In this document: positions 45,313-53,944 of the stretch, in pieces | How positions within the stretch are numbered: the stretch's first letter is position 1 | Layout of the letters: each line of letters begins with the position of its first letter | Source of the DNA: Mariprofundus ferrinatatus | GTDB taxonomy: Bacteria > Pseudomonadota > Zetaproteobacteria > Mariprofundales > Mariprofundaceae | Assembly: GCF_002795825.1 (NCBI RefSeq) | Contig: NZ_CP018800.1 | Span: 806,001 to 870,000, forward strand | Direction of reading: 5' to 3' | Length of the DNA stretch: 64,000 bases | Made by a program: the position numbers and the translations under genes | The notes under the pieces: model-generated | Told to the model about the DNA's origin: nothing | Seen by the model: the letters and a program-made list of their open reading frames with translations, nothing else | The model's database searches: none

Positions 45313-46200
45313 TTACTTAATCACTTTCAGTCTTTTGTCCTTGTTAGAATGATTCTGACGCAAAGCAGCGCTTATTTTTTGCCAAGCCCCAACGTCAGAA
45401 AAAGCCCATGCGTTTAATTTTGGTACATGAAATTCACTAACAGGGAAGTCATTGATTACTCGCAGTGTTAACAGGGCAGGATTGAATGCAAACATCAATA
45501 ATTCAGTAAATGTAGAAGCGTATTTAGATTCCCAATGGAGGAGTAGATCTTTCTCCCTATTCATCAGAGAGAAATCCGAACCTTGATCCTGAATAATGAA
45601 CGTGCCCACAGAGCTGGCTCCTGGATGGGTGAAGTCGCAAAGCTCTTTGTAGCATTCAACCACTGAGCTAACACCACCTTTTTCTAATATCTCAATGTAT
45701 TGTCTAATTTGCAAAGCTTGATGGGAATTAGGCAGATTTTCCTTTTCGCCTTTATCAAGTCGTCTTGCGAATAAAAAATGGATAAGTAAATCTTCCAATT
45801 CTCTATTTATTGCAATTTCCGCAGATTTTCCAGCCAATGCAGGTGCAATATATGAAGCTTGCTCTGCTAAAGTTAACGGAATGGATATAAAGGTTGTCGA
45901 GCTATCAGCAGCAGATTCTACAAGTCCACGGAAAGCAGCTGCAAAGAGTAGTGCGTTACCATCATTTGCTGCTGTAGTCATTCCGTAAGCCCAGCGCCGA
46001 CTCCGAAGAATAGAAACTACTGCACCAGAATGCGCCCTAGCGAAAATCTCGTGCCAATAGACATTGGCTGCAGAGCGCGGACTCACCATTAGAAGCTTCT
46101 TGAATTGGTCATCCTCCACAAACGAATATTGAGTAGTGAGACTTTCCAGATTAAGTGAATCCACGTGGGAAAGAAATTTCTTAGAAGTTGAGTTAAACAT
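45313..46200 (-). CDS. Unrecognised 295-aa helical protein
   Basis: A soluble, mostly helical protein. It starts MFNSTSKKFLSHVDSLNLES, with a GGGGG ribosome site ahead (an upstream ATG at 46,224 is also open). Notable segments are ARAHSGAVVSILRSRRWAYG and FRGLVESAADSSTTF in the first half, and CYKELCDFTHPGASSVGTFI near residue 200, where the His-Pro resembles DUF5677-like HEPN-related proteins. The match is too weak to name. It is flanked on its start side by copy 2 of the 38-bp repeat. Confidence 0.6.
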   Translation of the reverse strand: MFNSTSKKFLSHVDSLNLESLTTQYSFVEDDQFKKLLMVSPRSAANVYWHEIFARAHSGAVVSILRSRRWAYGMTTAANDGNALLFAAAFRGLVESAADSSTTFISIPLTLAEQASYIAPALAGKSAEIAINRELEDLLIHFLFARRLDKGEKENLPNSHQALQIRQYIEILEKGGVSSVVECYKELCDFTHPGASSVGTFIIQDQGSDFSLMNREKDLLLHWESKYASTFTELLMFAFNPALLTLRVINDFPVSEFHVPKLNAWAFSDVGAWQKISAALRQNHSNKDKRLKVIK

Positions 46201-46304
46201 ATTACCCCCGTGAGAAACATTCAATCTGAACCACCACTGATTTTCTAGATAAATTTGGGCACCTATATTTGCCCGCTTTGGTCATTAGTCAGGTGACTGC
46301 TTAT

Positions 46305-46342
46305 GGCCGTGAGTCGCCTGTCGTGATCGGCAGCAGTCGGCC
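46305..46342 (+). repeat. 38-bp dispersed repeat, copy 2 (intact)
   Basis: Identical over 38 bases to 41,705-41,742, followed by AACTTCGGGCATTCG. A shorter related string, GTCGCCACAGGCGATAGTCG with CACTTTCAGACATTC after it, is at about 41,189-41,223. Confidence 0.8.
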
Positions 46343-46412
46343 AACTTCGGGCATTCGATTTGGAACTTATCTGTGTCTATAAGTTCAGGGGTAGTCCAGT
46401 CGTTTCAAAATG

Positions 46413-47882
46413 CTACTCAATAGGAACTCCTGAAGACGCCTTCCTTTTATTGGCCCTTTTGACGAGCAATAGTACGATAAGTCCAAATATGAAAAGTAAT
46501 GAATACATGATTACGCTATTACTCTTGTTCTCTCCAGATTGTGCATGATGTGATGCTGTGAGATTTGAATTTAAATTCAGCTGATAAGATTTCAGTTGGT
46601 CTACAAGGCCCCCAAGGCGAGCGCGGTCTCTAGCGTAGCCGACAAACAACGTGTTTAGCTCACTGATTTTTTGCTTATCTTCAAGAGAGTAATAGGTATC
46701 ACTTGTTATTAAATGCTCGATAACATCCAGAGTGTTATCGAGTAATTTGTCATAGATCATGAGCGAATTCTGAACACTTAAAAGTGTTTTGGTGCTGCCC
46801 TTAATTGCTGCGTCAACGGTATTGGTGAGCCCAGATATTTTCTGCTGCTCAATTTTAATTCGTGTAAAATACTTTACGAGAATGATTGTGTAGTTTGATA
46901 GCTGGAAGCTCTCAATATTTGGGTTAAGCATGATAGAGAAAACTCTGGCCAATTCTTCGTCGTGTGGCGCATCACTAGAGTCATTGTCGACTCTAAGCAT
47001 TAAGCGATCGAGATAAATTGAAAAAAGCATTGGTATTATTGGATTTTCTGGTTCTGCCAGCACTGAATATCCAAAGTAATTATTGGTAATATCTTCTACA
47101 TTAATCTGTTCATCATACAAAGAACTGGTTGCATATATGAATGCAGGGAGCGTTCTCTTTAGCTCAGCCTTGCGCGCGCTTTGAATTGCTAACCAAGCTT
47201 TATCTTTTGCCACTTTGTAGTCATTGGTCGTGAACAGCAGCAGTGCTAATAATGTTTCTTCCTTGATCTGTTCGTCAGGGTCTGTTGAGGGAGCAGTGTC
47301 CTTAAGTTGCTGAATCGCCACCTTCAAAATAGCTTGATTCTCATTATCTTGAATGGCTTTTTTGTTGTCGAGATTGTCCAAAACCAGCAAAGCATTTTTA
47401 TAAGTCTCTGAACCAGATTTATTCTTGGGCGGCGGAAGAGTAGTCATACCCTTGCTTCTCTCTATTAGATTGCTGTATTCATATGCGTTTATTGCTCTTC
47501 CGACAGTGTAATCCATTACTATGTCGGTACTAAAAGTTAGAGAAGCCACTATCAGGGCTGTGCCCCCCAGCATGCCAAGCCCCCCCGACGCCATGGACCC
47601 TCCGCCCAGTAACGCCAAGCCAGCATTTGTTGCTGCGATACCAGAGAACCCCATCATGCCTCCAACCCAAGATCCTATTCCGATAACGACGGGGCTAGCT
47701 GTGCCTCCAGTAAAGAAAATAACTGCTCCGGCAATAGCAGCTAATGTGGCGGCAGCAATCCAGCCGATGTGTGATGATGTTTTATAGAGTGACTCAAATG
47801 TCGCACCATCACTAGATGCATGCCCGACTTCTGGGATAAGCAAGTAGGTAAGAACAACAATTCCAAAAATGTATGGTTTCAA
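46413..47882 (-). CDS. Exported glycine-zipper membrane protein with a helical periplasmic domain
   Basis: A 489-residue protein with a signal peptide (1-22, ending GHA). A hydrophobic glycine-rich block follows at about 38-122 (VIFFTGGTASPVVIGIGSWV, ALLGGGSMASGGLGMLGGTA). A long helical, repeat-like region runs to about 440, and a C-terminal transmembrane helix (about 458-474) is followed by a basic tail. Glycine-zipper helices of this kind occur in pore-forming and membrane-inserting proteins, but no family is recognised. It overlaps the upstream PD-(D/E)XK-like gene by four bases, so the two work together. Confidence 0.7.
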   Translation of the reverse strand: MKPYIFGIVVLTYLLIPEVGHASSDGATFESLYKTSSHIGWIAAATLAAIAGAVIFFTGGTASPVVIGIGSWVGGMMGFSGIAATNAGLALLGGGSMASGGLGMLGGTALIVASLTFSTDIVMDYTVGRAINAYEYSNLIERSKGMTTLPPPKNKSGSETYKNALLVLDNLDNKKAIQDNENQAILKVAIQQLKDTAPSTDPDEQIKEETLLALLLFTTNDYKVAKDKAWLAIQSARKAELKRTLPAFIYATSSLYDEQINVEDITNNYFGYSVLAEPENPIIPMLFSIYLDRLMLRVDNDSSDAPHDEELARVFSIMLNPNIESFQLSNYTIILVKYFTRIKIEQQKISGLTNTVDAAIKGSTKTLLSVQNSLMIYDKLLDNTLDVIEHLITSDTYYSLEDKQKISELNTLFVGYARDRARLGGLVDQLKSYQLNLNSNLTASHHAQSGENKSNSVIMYSLLFIFGLIVLLLVKRANKRKASSGVPIE

Positions 47883-48676
47883 AGAATTTCTCCTAGTATC
47901 TTAATTTGTTGCACTTGTTCGCCAGGAGTACCAATAATGAGGTGAACATCTCTTCGATTTGCTTCGCGTATTAACAATTTCAGAACATTTAGATCATTTG
48001 GTTTGTTGGTTAGAGAGAAGATTGGAATGATGTATTCACTTGAGTGTTCTTTTTTATATTGAACCAGCGAATCAAGATCTGATCGAAAATGATCCATCTT
48101 GACTGCAGTGGAAGAATGGTAGTCCTTTGCCTCAATAATATACTTGGTTTGGCCTTTTCCGAGGATGATATCAATATCTGTTGGTGCCATTTTTTTTCCG
48201 TCAGAGAATCGTTCGCCGATTCCTAATACTTTGAAACCTCTTATAGAGGCGGCTGTGTCAGCAATCCGTAATTCATTCAAATGGCCAGAGGATTTATTTG
48301 GGTTGTTTCCAATTACTTTACTAAGAGTGCTGCGAAATCCAGGTACATTTCCCAAGCGTGAATACATACCTTCAGCCTCAATTCGGCCCAGTCGGCCTTG
48401 GTGAATTGCGAGCCTAAGATAAGTGTCTTCAAGGACCTCTGGTGGTAATTTTTTTCTCCCCAGAAGCTCGCCTACTTTTTTTGTCCCCTTAGTTTCATCA
48501 GAAAGGTGGGAAAGCTTTATTATCTCATCATCTGGCAATGCTCTTGTGTTCTTAGTGATCGAGTGAATTTTTAAAGCTGCTTTAACCCCTGCAACCATAT
48601 ATGCATTTGCGTCAGGGGCTTGAATAAAAAGCAGAACTATTGAAATCAACCATGATTGAACGGTTAGGGTCGTCAA
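47879..48676 (-). CDS. Signal-peptide-bearing PD-(D/E)XK-like nuclease-fold protein
   Basis: A 265-residue protein with a hydrophobic signal or anchor (LISIVLLFIQAPDANA, to about residue 25). The C-terminal half reads like a restriction-endonuclease fold: Glu in SGHLNELRIAD, Asp in PTDIDIILG, and Glu-x-Lys in KYIIEAKDYHSS, in the usual order and spacing. The fold is normally cytoplasmic or DNA-acting, so its apparent export is odd. It is the first gene of a two-gene unit with the glycine-zipper protein. Function is inferred only as far as a nuclease-like fold. Confidence 0.7.
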   Translation of the reverse strand: MTTLTVQSWLISIVLLFIQAPDANAYMVAGVKAALKIHSITKNTRALPDDEIIKLSHLSDETKGTKKVGELLGRKKLPPEVLEDTYLRLAIHQGRLGRIEAEGMYSRLGNVPGFRSTLSKVIGNNPNKSSGHLNELRIADTAASIRGFKVLGIGERFSDGKKMAPTDIDIILGKGQTKYIIEAKDYHSSTAVKMDHFRSDLDSLVQYKKEHSSEYIIPIFSLTNKPNDLNVLKLLIREANRRDVHLIIGTPGEQVQQIKILGEIL

Positions 48677-48938
48677 AAGGAATCTCCCTGCAAACTAGAA
48701 ACTGAATCGCAACCTGTTTACTAGACACTCCGAGCCTCACTTTGTCCATAATTGAACTCATTCGAATGTCCTAAGTTGGAAGATAGCAGGCGTCTACGGA
48801 TTTAGGGGTAGTCCATTGGATTGAAATTGATAAAAGGTAAATCTTTTATTTAAAGAGGGCTTATATTACTAGCTATTTAGCCTGCTTTGAATGTAGTAGC
48901 ACTTTATCGATTACTAGTGGGAAACATAAGAAATTCAG

Positions 48939-49418
48939 TTACCTGCTGCCTCGCTTTTTTTGTGTATCTGTAGTCGCACTATCTGAATCACTGCTAGTTG
49001 TTTCATCAAGTGCTATTGAGGAATTTCCACGAAATCGATATACACGCTTGCTTACCCGTTTGCCTGAGCCACCAGCCCCAACTGAGAAAGTTTCACCATC
49101 CGTCTTGGCTCCGATATTCCCTTCGCCGCAATATTCATAAAACTCTTCCATTTCAACTTCTTCAGCAGTTTCAATTCGTGTTGCGATCGCTAATTCCTGC
49201 GCAACTCGAGCTTGGGCCTCAGCAATGCGCATTTGGAGTTCTTGTCTTTCAACCTCTTCTCTTAGAGACGGAACTTGCATGTCAGAATTTTCTTCGCTTT
49301 TAGCTACATTTTTTGCTGTGAGGTCTATGAGTTGGTTGAGCAAATAACCAGTTGGATTGAGAATTCTATTTACAGTACTTGTAACCGCTAATGTAATATC
49401 GTCAGTTGTTTTCAACAC
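48939..49418 (-). CDS. Unrecognised coiled-coil protein
   Basis: A 159-residue hydrophilic protein: a helical start (LAVTSTVNRILNPTGYLLNQ), a Glu/Ala/Arg-rich coiled coil at about 48-92, an acidic strip with EEFYEYCGEGNIGAK, and a Gly/Ser/Lys-rich C-terminal tail. There is no membrane segment or known motif. About 260 bases of gene-free DNA separate it from the exported pair, including a GGGGTAGTCCA string that also occurs at 46,387-46,397. Confidence 0.5.
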   Translation of the reverse strand: MLKTTDDITLAVTSTVNRILNPTGYLLNQLIDLTAKNVAKSEENSDMQVPSLREEVERQELQMRIAEAQARVAQELAIATRIETAEEVEMEEFYEYCGEGNIGAKTDGETFSVGAGGSGKRVSKRVYRFRGNSSIALDETTSSDSDSATTDTQKKRGSR

Positions 49419-49720
49419 TGGAGACTCCCTCGATAGCCCATAAAATAATGATTAATGCAAATGTCTGTAGAAGTAATTACCTCTAGCTTGATAGATAATG
49501 TAAATGTCTGCAAGCGAATGGTTGGCGTCAATCGCCAACGACTAGGTTAGCAGCTATTCACTGCAGTAATAGCATCAGCGACAAATGGTGTCTTATGATT
49601 CGTGGTTTAAATTCTTTAAAAATTGATTTTATGATTTTTAAAAGTCGTTTTTCAGTCTTTTTGATTTTACGGGCAGCAGGGACAATTCCTCCATCACAAG
49701 CAAGTACATGGAGGTAAATG

Positions 49721-49927
49721 ATGAAAGTAGACGTCAACGATATAGAAGGCCTGAGACTGCTAAGAATTGATTCCGTTCTCGCCCTATTGCCAATTGCTAG
49801 GTCCTCTTGGTACCGAGGCATTCAGGATGGGCGGTATCCAAAACCTGTAAAAATCAGTTCCCGCTCATCGGCGTGGAGGTCATCTGACATCAAAGAGTTG
49901 ATCGAACAACTAGGCAATGAAAATTAA
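49721..49927 (+). CDS. AlpA-type excisionase/regulator
   Basis: A 68-residue winged-helix/MerR-like protein: LRIDSVLALLPIARSSWYRG at about 12-31, then the AlpA hallmark IQDGRYPKPVKISSRSSAWR and SDIKELIEQL. AlpA-family proteins activate or assist integrase genes and excision. GGAGG is six bases before the ATG at 49,721; an ATG at 49,718 also fits. The second integrase lies 515 bases downstream on the same strand, so it is its likely partner. Confidence 0.85.
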   Translation: MKVDVNDIEGLRLLRIDSVLALLPIARSSWYRGIQDGRYPKPVKISSRSSAWRSSDIKELIEQLGNEN

Positions 49928-50112
49928 GAGATTTTGGTTGGGGCCTTGGTCATAGAGCGCATGAATTGGAAGTGATGCTTTTTGCGCCTTCTAAGTCGCC
50001 CGAGTAGTGACAGAAGCCAAAACACCTTTAATACCAATCACTTGCATCCTGCTTAAAAAGTGACGACCGAGTGATGACCCCAAACCACAGCAGATTGGCC
50101 CGCACAGTCACC

Positions 50113-50173
50113 AGAACTTTCGAGTTCACGTGCAAGGCATTTATATGCCGTCATTTCAATGACAAAAAGGAGG
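50113..50173 (+). repeat. Hairpin repeat unit 1
   Basis: GAACTTTCGAGTTC followed by ACGTGC, then hairpins GGCATTTATATGCC and GTCATTTCAATGAC, ending in AAAAAGGAGG. A diverged copy follows 26 bases later. No start codon lies at ribosome-site distance after the GGAGG. Confidence 0.7.
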
Positions 50174-50198
50174 AAAAAAGAAAGGGCAGCGCGGCCTA

Positions 50199-50249
50199 AG
50201 AACTTTCAAGTTCCCGTGCGTATGGACATTTCGATGTCATAAAAGGAGG
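50199..50249 (+). repeat. Hairpin repeat unit 2
   Basis: GAACTTTCAAGTTC followed by CCGTGC, then one hairpin GACATTTCGATGTC and AAAAGGAGG. Compared with unit 1, loops differ but stems are kept by paired changes, which favours a selected structure. Confidence 0.7.
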
Positions 50250-50441
50250 TAAATAAGCAACCACACTGTCAATCACAAATGACAGTGGCGCCATTGGGCG
50301 AAACGGGGTTAATGGCCCGAGCCAATTCACTACTTTGCTAGTCCAAGAGGCTAGTAAACATAGGACGCTTATCGACGATGAGCGAGGCAGAAACACTAAC
50401 CAATTAGTTACCATTATAATAAATCTAAAGAGGAATTAAAA

Positions 50442-51356
50442 ATGAAGGATCTAAACTATGATCTTAGGAAATTGGGACTTCGCAATCGTGACGGCGCTGA
50501 CTCAACACAGGCAAATCGGGCAAGGATATTGTCATTGATTGCTAATCAATTGATTGCACTAGGCTATCGGGAGTTGCGAATCCGCAGCTTGAAACCAAAG
50601 CATGTCCATGCCTTGGTTGACCAGTGGCTCTATGAAGGTAAAAAGCCTGGGACAATCAAAAACCGTATGGCTGCTTTGAGATGGTGGCTGGAGAAGATCG
50701 GGAAAGAAGGCGTTATGCGTAAAGATAATGACTTCTATGGAGTCCCTCATCGGGAACTTACAGCCAGAGAGTCCAAAGCAATTTATCCAGAGCCGGAAAC
50801 GGTTGCCTCTATACGTGACCTGCGAATTCAGATCAGCGTTATGTTGCAACAGGCATTTGGATTGCGAAGAGAAGAGGCAATGAAAATTAAACCCGCCTGG
50901 GCTGATCGCGGCGATATAATTGTATTGCGCAGCAGTTGGTGTAAAGGGGGTAGGGCCCGAGAGATTCCAATCACGGCGGATTCGCAGCGCGAAATACTTG
51001 ATATGGCGAGGGCCGTGGCTGGCAGCGGTTCCATGATTCCCAGTGAAGACACTTATGTGAAGCATATGAGGAAGTTTGAGAAGGAGACAGCAGCGGTAGA
51101 CTTAGGCAATACCCATTCATTAAGGCATGCCTATGCGCAAGGTCGTTACGAAGAACTCTCTGACTTGAGGGCTCCCGTAAACGGCGGGAAATCGCCGCGG
51201 GACTTGACTGATGATGAGAAGAAACGGGACACAGAGGCTCGGTTGCAAGTAAGTGCCGAGTTGGGGCACGCTCGCAAGGAGGTCACTGGTGCATATCTAG
51301 GTGGTATCTTGGCTGCTGAGGCGGCTAAGAAACGGGAGGAGGCCAAAGACGAGTAA
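50442..51356 (+). CDS. Integrase_1-family tyrosine recombinase
   Basis: A 304-residue recombinase of the Integrase_1 type. The N-terminal SAM-like domain has LRIRSLKPKHVHALVDQWL and GTIKNRMAALRWWLEKIGK. The catalytic residues are Arg in QAFGLRREEAMKI, Lys in SWCKGGRAREIPI, His-x-x-Arg in NTHSLRHAYAQGRY, His in ELGHARKEVTGAY and Tyr in GAYLGG. It differs from the P4-type integrase at 37,450 and is preceded by an AlpA-like gene and a hairpin-rich region, which suggests a separate mobile unit nested in the island. Confidence 0.9.
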   Translation: MKDLNYDLRKLGLRNRDGADSTQANRARILSLIANQLIALGYRELRIRSLKPKHVHALVDQWLYEGKKPGTIKNRMAALRWWLEKIGKEGVMRKDNDFYGVPHRELTARESKAIYPEPETVASIRDLRIQISVMLQQAFGLRREEAMKIKPAWADRGDIIVLRSSWCKGGRAREIPITADSQREILDMARAVAGSGSMIPSEDTYVKHMRKFEKETAAVDLGNTHSLRHAYAQGRYEELSDLRAPVNGGKSPRDLTDDEKKRDTEARLQVSAELGHARKEVTGAYLGGILAAEAAKKREEAKDE

Positions 51357-51577
51357 AGGGCTGCCATTACTAGGAGGGGGCATTGAAATGTGACCTGCTC
51401 CCGTTAAATAGTGCCAAAATGTAGTTAGTATTTCCGCCCAGGAGAGGCGGATGGTTTGGCGGATATTTAAGGGGACAGAGACCTCTCCGGTTTGCTAAAT
51501 GGAAAGTATTGGATGGATAGAACGGGCCTTTACAAAAATCATGGGCCATATAAAACTAAACACTTCCGGGGGGAGTT

Positions 51578-52072
51578 ATGAGCGATGTTGTAAAGTATGA
51601 ACCAGAACAGGCACTTTTTGAAGTGACTCTATTAAATGCAGAGGAGGCCCATGCTGAATTCGATGATATCGTTATCGAGGGTATTAAAAGTGGAATACCT
51701 CCAGAGCTATTAACAAGGCTTAAACAGTTATGGGAGAAGACAAAGTTAATAGCTGGTGAAGTGGTCGCAATTGGTAAAATTATTGTCCGTGCCATATTTA
51801 ACTTTTTTAAAGCAAACCCTAAATTATCAATAGGAATAGCAATTGGGGCTGCCGTTACTGTATTAATTGCAGCAATCCCAATATTTGGGCCATTACTCGC
51901 TCCAACCGCAGCCTTGCTCGGAATTACATATGGTGCTGCGGTAGGTGCAGCTAGGGATAAGGGTGATTATTCTGGGAATCCATTTGATGCAGCTGTGGCT
52001 CTTGCAGAGAAGTTCTTCGAGTTAATGAAGGAAATTTTCAATGCAGTTCAGGGGTACTGGGTTGCCGCATAA
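51578..52072 (+). CDS. Unrecognised small protein with a glycine-rich membrane segment
   Basis: A 164-residue protein with an acidic/amphipathic first half (residues 1-60) and a helix around IVRAIFNFFKANPKLS. A hydrophobic Gly/Ala-rich membrane segment follows (IGIAIGAAVTVLIAAIPIFG) with a second, LLAPTAALLGITYGAAVGAA. The tail ends in FELMKEIFNAVQGYWVAA. GGGGGGAG precedes the ATG. It is the first of three plus-strand genes that all encode such membrane segments. Confidence 0.6.
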   Translation: MSDVVKYEPEQALFEVTLLNAEEAHAEFDDIVIEGIKSGIPPELLTRLKQLWEKTKLIAGEVVAIGKIIVRAIFNFFKANPKLSIGIAIGAAVTVLIAAIPIFGPLLAPTAALLGITYGAAVGAARDKGDYSGNPFDAAVALAEKFFELMKEIFNAVQGYWVAA

Positions 52073-52107
52073 TAAAACCAGCGCGATTGCCCTGATGTGG
52101 AGTTCGG

Positions 52108-53007
52108 ATGAGTGACTTTTTTAGCAAGGCAAGGAAACTATACGACAACGCTAGTGATAAGGTCCAAAGCGAACTGCCAAATCTAAAAGATAAGGCTTCG
52201 CACTCATTGGAGTTCATGAAGGACAAAGGGAAAGAGGCTTTTGAAAAAGCGAAGCCAGTGGCATCTCAAGCAAGGGATGCAATATCTGCATCAAGTAAAA
52301 CAGTTGGCGACTCCCTAGTTGAATGGTCCAATCAGGTTAAGGAGTCCGACCGCTACAATGCGGTTTTCGATAAGGCGAAAATCATAGTTGCGATGCCAAA
52401 ACAGGAGATTGAGAGGCTTTTTGGCCCTTCGCCAAACGATAATTCAACAAGCTTGGATGGAGATGAAACCAAGGATGTTGAAAATACAATCGATGAGTTG
52501 AAGAAAAAGGACAAAGTTGGCGTTGCTGGAGAAGCTCTGGCCGCAGCAGGTGGTGCTGCCGCTGGCGCTGCAGTTGCAGGAACTTTCGCCGCAGCTGCAG
52601 GAGCAACTACCCTCCTTGGGTCAACAACACTTGCAGGCTGGGTGGGTGGCACCTTGGTTGTGACGACGCCCATTGGCTGGGTCATAGGAAGTGCCGCAGT
52701 AATGGGAGCTGCTGGATACGGCATTGCAAAACTGATCCAGTCAGGCAGTGAGCAGGACCAAGTTCGTAAGGAGATAATTAATCGACTTACAAAGCGCCTG
52801 GAAGAGCAGAAAAGAAATAATGCTCAGCAAGGTGTCCTTGATGAGCTGCAGGCAGTCTTACCGATAGCTATTGGAAATGGGCTGCTCAAACAGGACCAGG
52901 CAGACCGGATGGTTAACTTAATCGAGCAAGGAAAGCTGGACCCTGAAATGGCATTGAACCGGATAAAAACTATGAGGGTCACGATCGAGGTTCAAGAGCA
53001 GCAGTAA
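52108..53007 (+). CDS. Unrecognised protein with apolipoprotein-like helices and an Ala/Gly-rich membrane block
   Basis: A 299-residue protein. Residues 1-75 form amphipathic Lys/Ala/Glu helices (KARKLYDNASDKVQSEL, FEKAKPVASQARDA). An acidic linker follows, then an Ala/Gly-rich hydrophobic stretch at about 140-212 (AAAGGAAAGAAVAGTFAAAA, GWVGGTLVVTTPIGWVIG). The C-terminal helical domain (about 220-299) has a DELQAVLPIAIGNGLLKQDQ segment like TerB-type helices. GTGGAG precedes the ATG. It sits 35 bases after the previous gene. Confidence 0.6.
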   Translation: MSDFFSKARKLYDNASDKVQSELPNLKDKASHSLEFMKDKGKEAFEKAKPVASQARDAISASSKTVGDSLVEWSNQVKESDRYNAVFDKAKIIVAMPKQEIERLFGPSPNDNSTSLDGDETKDVENTIDELKKKDKVGVAGEALAAAGGAAAGAAVAGTFAAAAGATTLLGSTTLAGWVGGTLVVTTPIGWVIGSAAVMGAAGYGIAKLIQSGSEQDQVRKEIINRLTKRLEEQKRNNAQQGVLDELQAVLPIAIGNGLLKQDQADRMVNLIEQGKLDPEMALNRIKTMRVTIEVQEQQ

Positions 53008-53098
53008 GTTACAGGTTCTGTGAGTTCTTCGGACGAGCAAGGAAGAGTCGAAATTTAGAGGGTATACATCATATTTTGGTGTATGGACTGGAGTGGAA

Positions 53099-53860
53099 AT
53101 GTCGCGATGGTTGTTTTTTGGGGCAATAATAGGCCTTTTTATTGGAGGTTGGATTGGTGCCATATTTGGTGGTTTTTTAGGCGCTGTGATCTCCAATGGC
53201 ATTAACAGTGCGGCCAAAGAAAATGGAAGCCCATTTGATGCCAATTCAGGTGGCAGTAGTTCTAACCTTGTTTTCTATCAGATCGTGTTCTCGATGCTGG
53301 CTAAGATGGCGAAAGCCGATGGAAGTATAAGTGCGAAGGAAGCTGAGCATATCAACAACCTAGCCACTCATGAACTCCAGATGGATTTAGATACAAAGAA
53401 GGTGGCTAAGCAGGCTTTTAATAGTGCGTTAAAAGATGATAACACCATCTATGACTATGCAAAGAAGCTTAAACAATTAACTGCAAGTCGAGAGTTGCTA
53501 GAGCTGGTCTATCGATTCCTGTTTACAGTCGCATATGCAGACAAGACAACGCATCCAGATGAAATAGAAATTCTAAAAAACATACCGCCTTACCTTGGTC
53601 TACCAAGCTCTTCCTATGACGTGCTTCGAGAAGAGTTTGAAGGTGTAAGCATTGAATTAAGCCAAGCTTATGAGCTCATAGGGTGCAAGCCAGATGATAC
53701 TGATGCTGCTGTGAAGAAAGCATGGCGCAATCGGTGTAATGAGTATCACCCTGATAAACTGATGTCGAAAAATTTGCCTGATGCATTTATGAAGTTTGCA
53801 CACGAACAAATGCATCAAATCAATCAGGCATATGAAACAATCATGGCTAGCCGGAGCTAA
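53099..53860 (+). CDS. DjlA-like membrane-anchored TerB/J-domain co-chaperone
   Basis: A 253-residue protein with an N-terminal Gly-zipper membrane helix (FFGAIIGLFIGGWIGAIFGG). A TerB-like helical domain follows (FSMLAKMAKADGSISAKEAE, FTVAYADKTTHPDEIEIL), then a C-terminal J domain with the HPD motif in CNEYHPDKLMSKNLPD. This is the DjlA order, so it probably recruits DnaK to a membrane partner. The ATG at 53,099 follows GGAG; a GTG at 53,093 is also open. It is the third gene of the cassette. Confidence 0.82.
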   Translation: MSRWLFFGAIIGLFIGGWIGAIFGGFLGAVISNGINSAAKENGSPFDANSGGSSSNLVFYQIVFSMLAKMAKADGSISAKEAEHINNLATHELQMDLDTKKVAKQAFNSALKDDNTIYDYAKKLKQLTASRELLELVYRFLFTVAYADKTTHPDEIEILKNIPPYLGLPSSSYDVLREEFEGVSIELSQAYELIGCKPDDTDAAVKKAWRNRCNEYHPDKLMSKNLPDAFMKFAHEQMHQINQAYETIMASRS

Positions 53861-53910
53861 GTGTTCAAACGCAGGCACCTTGGTTTTCCGTGTGTCGGTG
53901 CAAACGAGCT

Positions 53911-53938
53911 TTGACGAAAACAAGTTTTAAGCTATAAT
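53911..53938 (+). promoter_or_regulatory. Sigma-70 promoter for the NT5C-like gene
   Basis: TTGACG (53,911-53,916) and TATAAT (53,933-53,938) are 16 bases apart. A start near 53,945 would give a leader of about 134 bases. Confidence 0.75.
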
Positions 53939-53944
53939 TGTAGT

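Larger units (their letters stand above)
49928..50441 (+). other. Hairpin-rich non-coding region between the AlpA-like gene and the second integrase
   Basis: No protein gene is supported, but the region is a chain of hairpins. Two imperfect copies of a unit occur (next two entries). A perfect 8-bp inverted repeat CACTGTCA/TGACAGTG follows at 50,264-50,287, then CTAGTCC/GGCTAG at 50,338-50,354 and CGCTTATC-GAC-GATGAGCG at about 50,368-50,386. It ends in an AGAGGA ribosome site for the integrase. It may be a structured RNA, a recombination site or a leader. Confidence 0.55.

Noticed and set aside
41705-46342. The 38-bp repeats as integron attC sites
   Set aside because: No GTTRRRY or RYYYAAC core pairs and no integron-type integrase are seen.
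50113-50249. The two hairpin units as a CRISPR array
   Set aside because: Only two imperfect copies, internal hairpins instead of a spacer pattern, and no cas genes besides a Cas4-like half elsewhere.
51360-51480. String with TGACCTGCTCCCGTTAAA as an IS3-like end
   Set aside because: It recalls an IS end, but no partner end, transposase or duplication was found, so it is not listed as an element.
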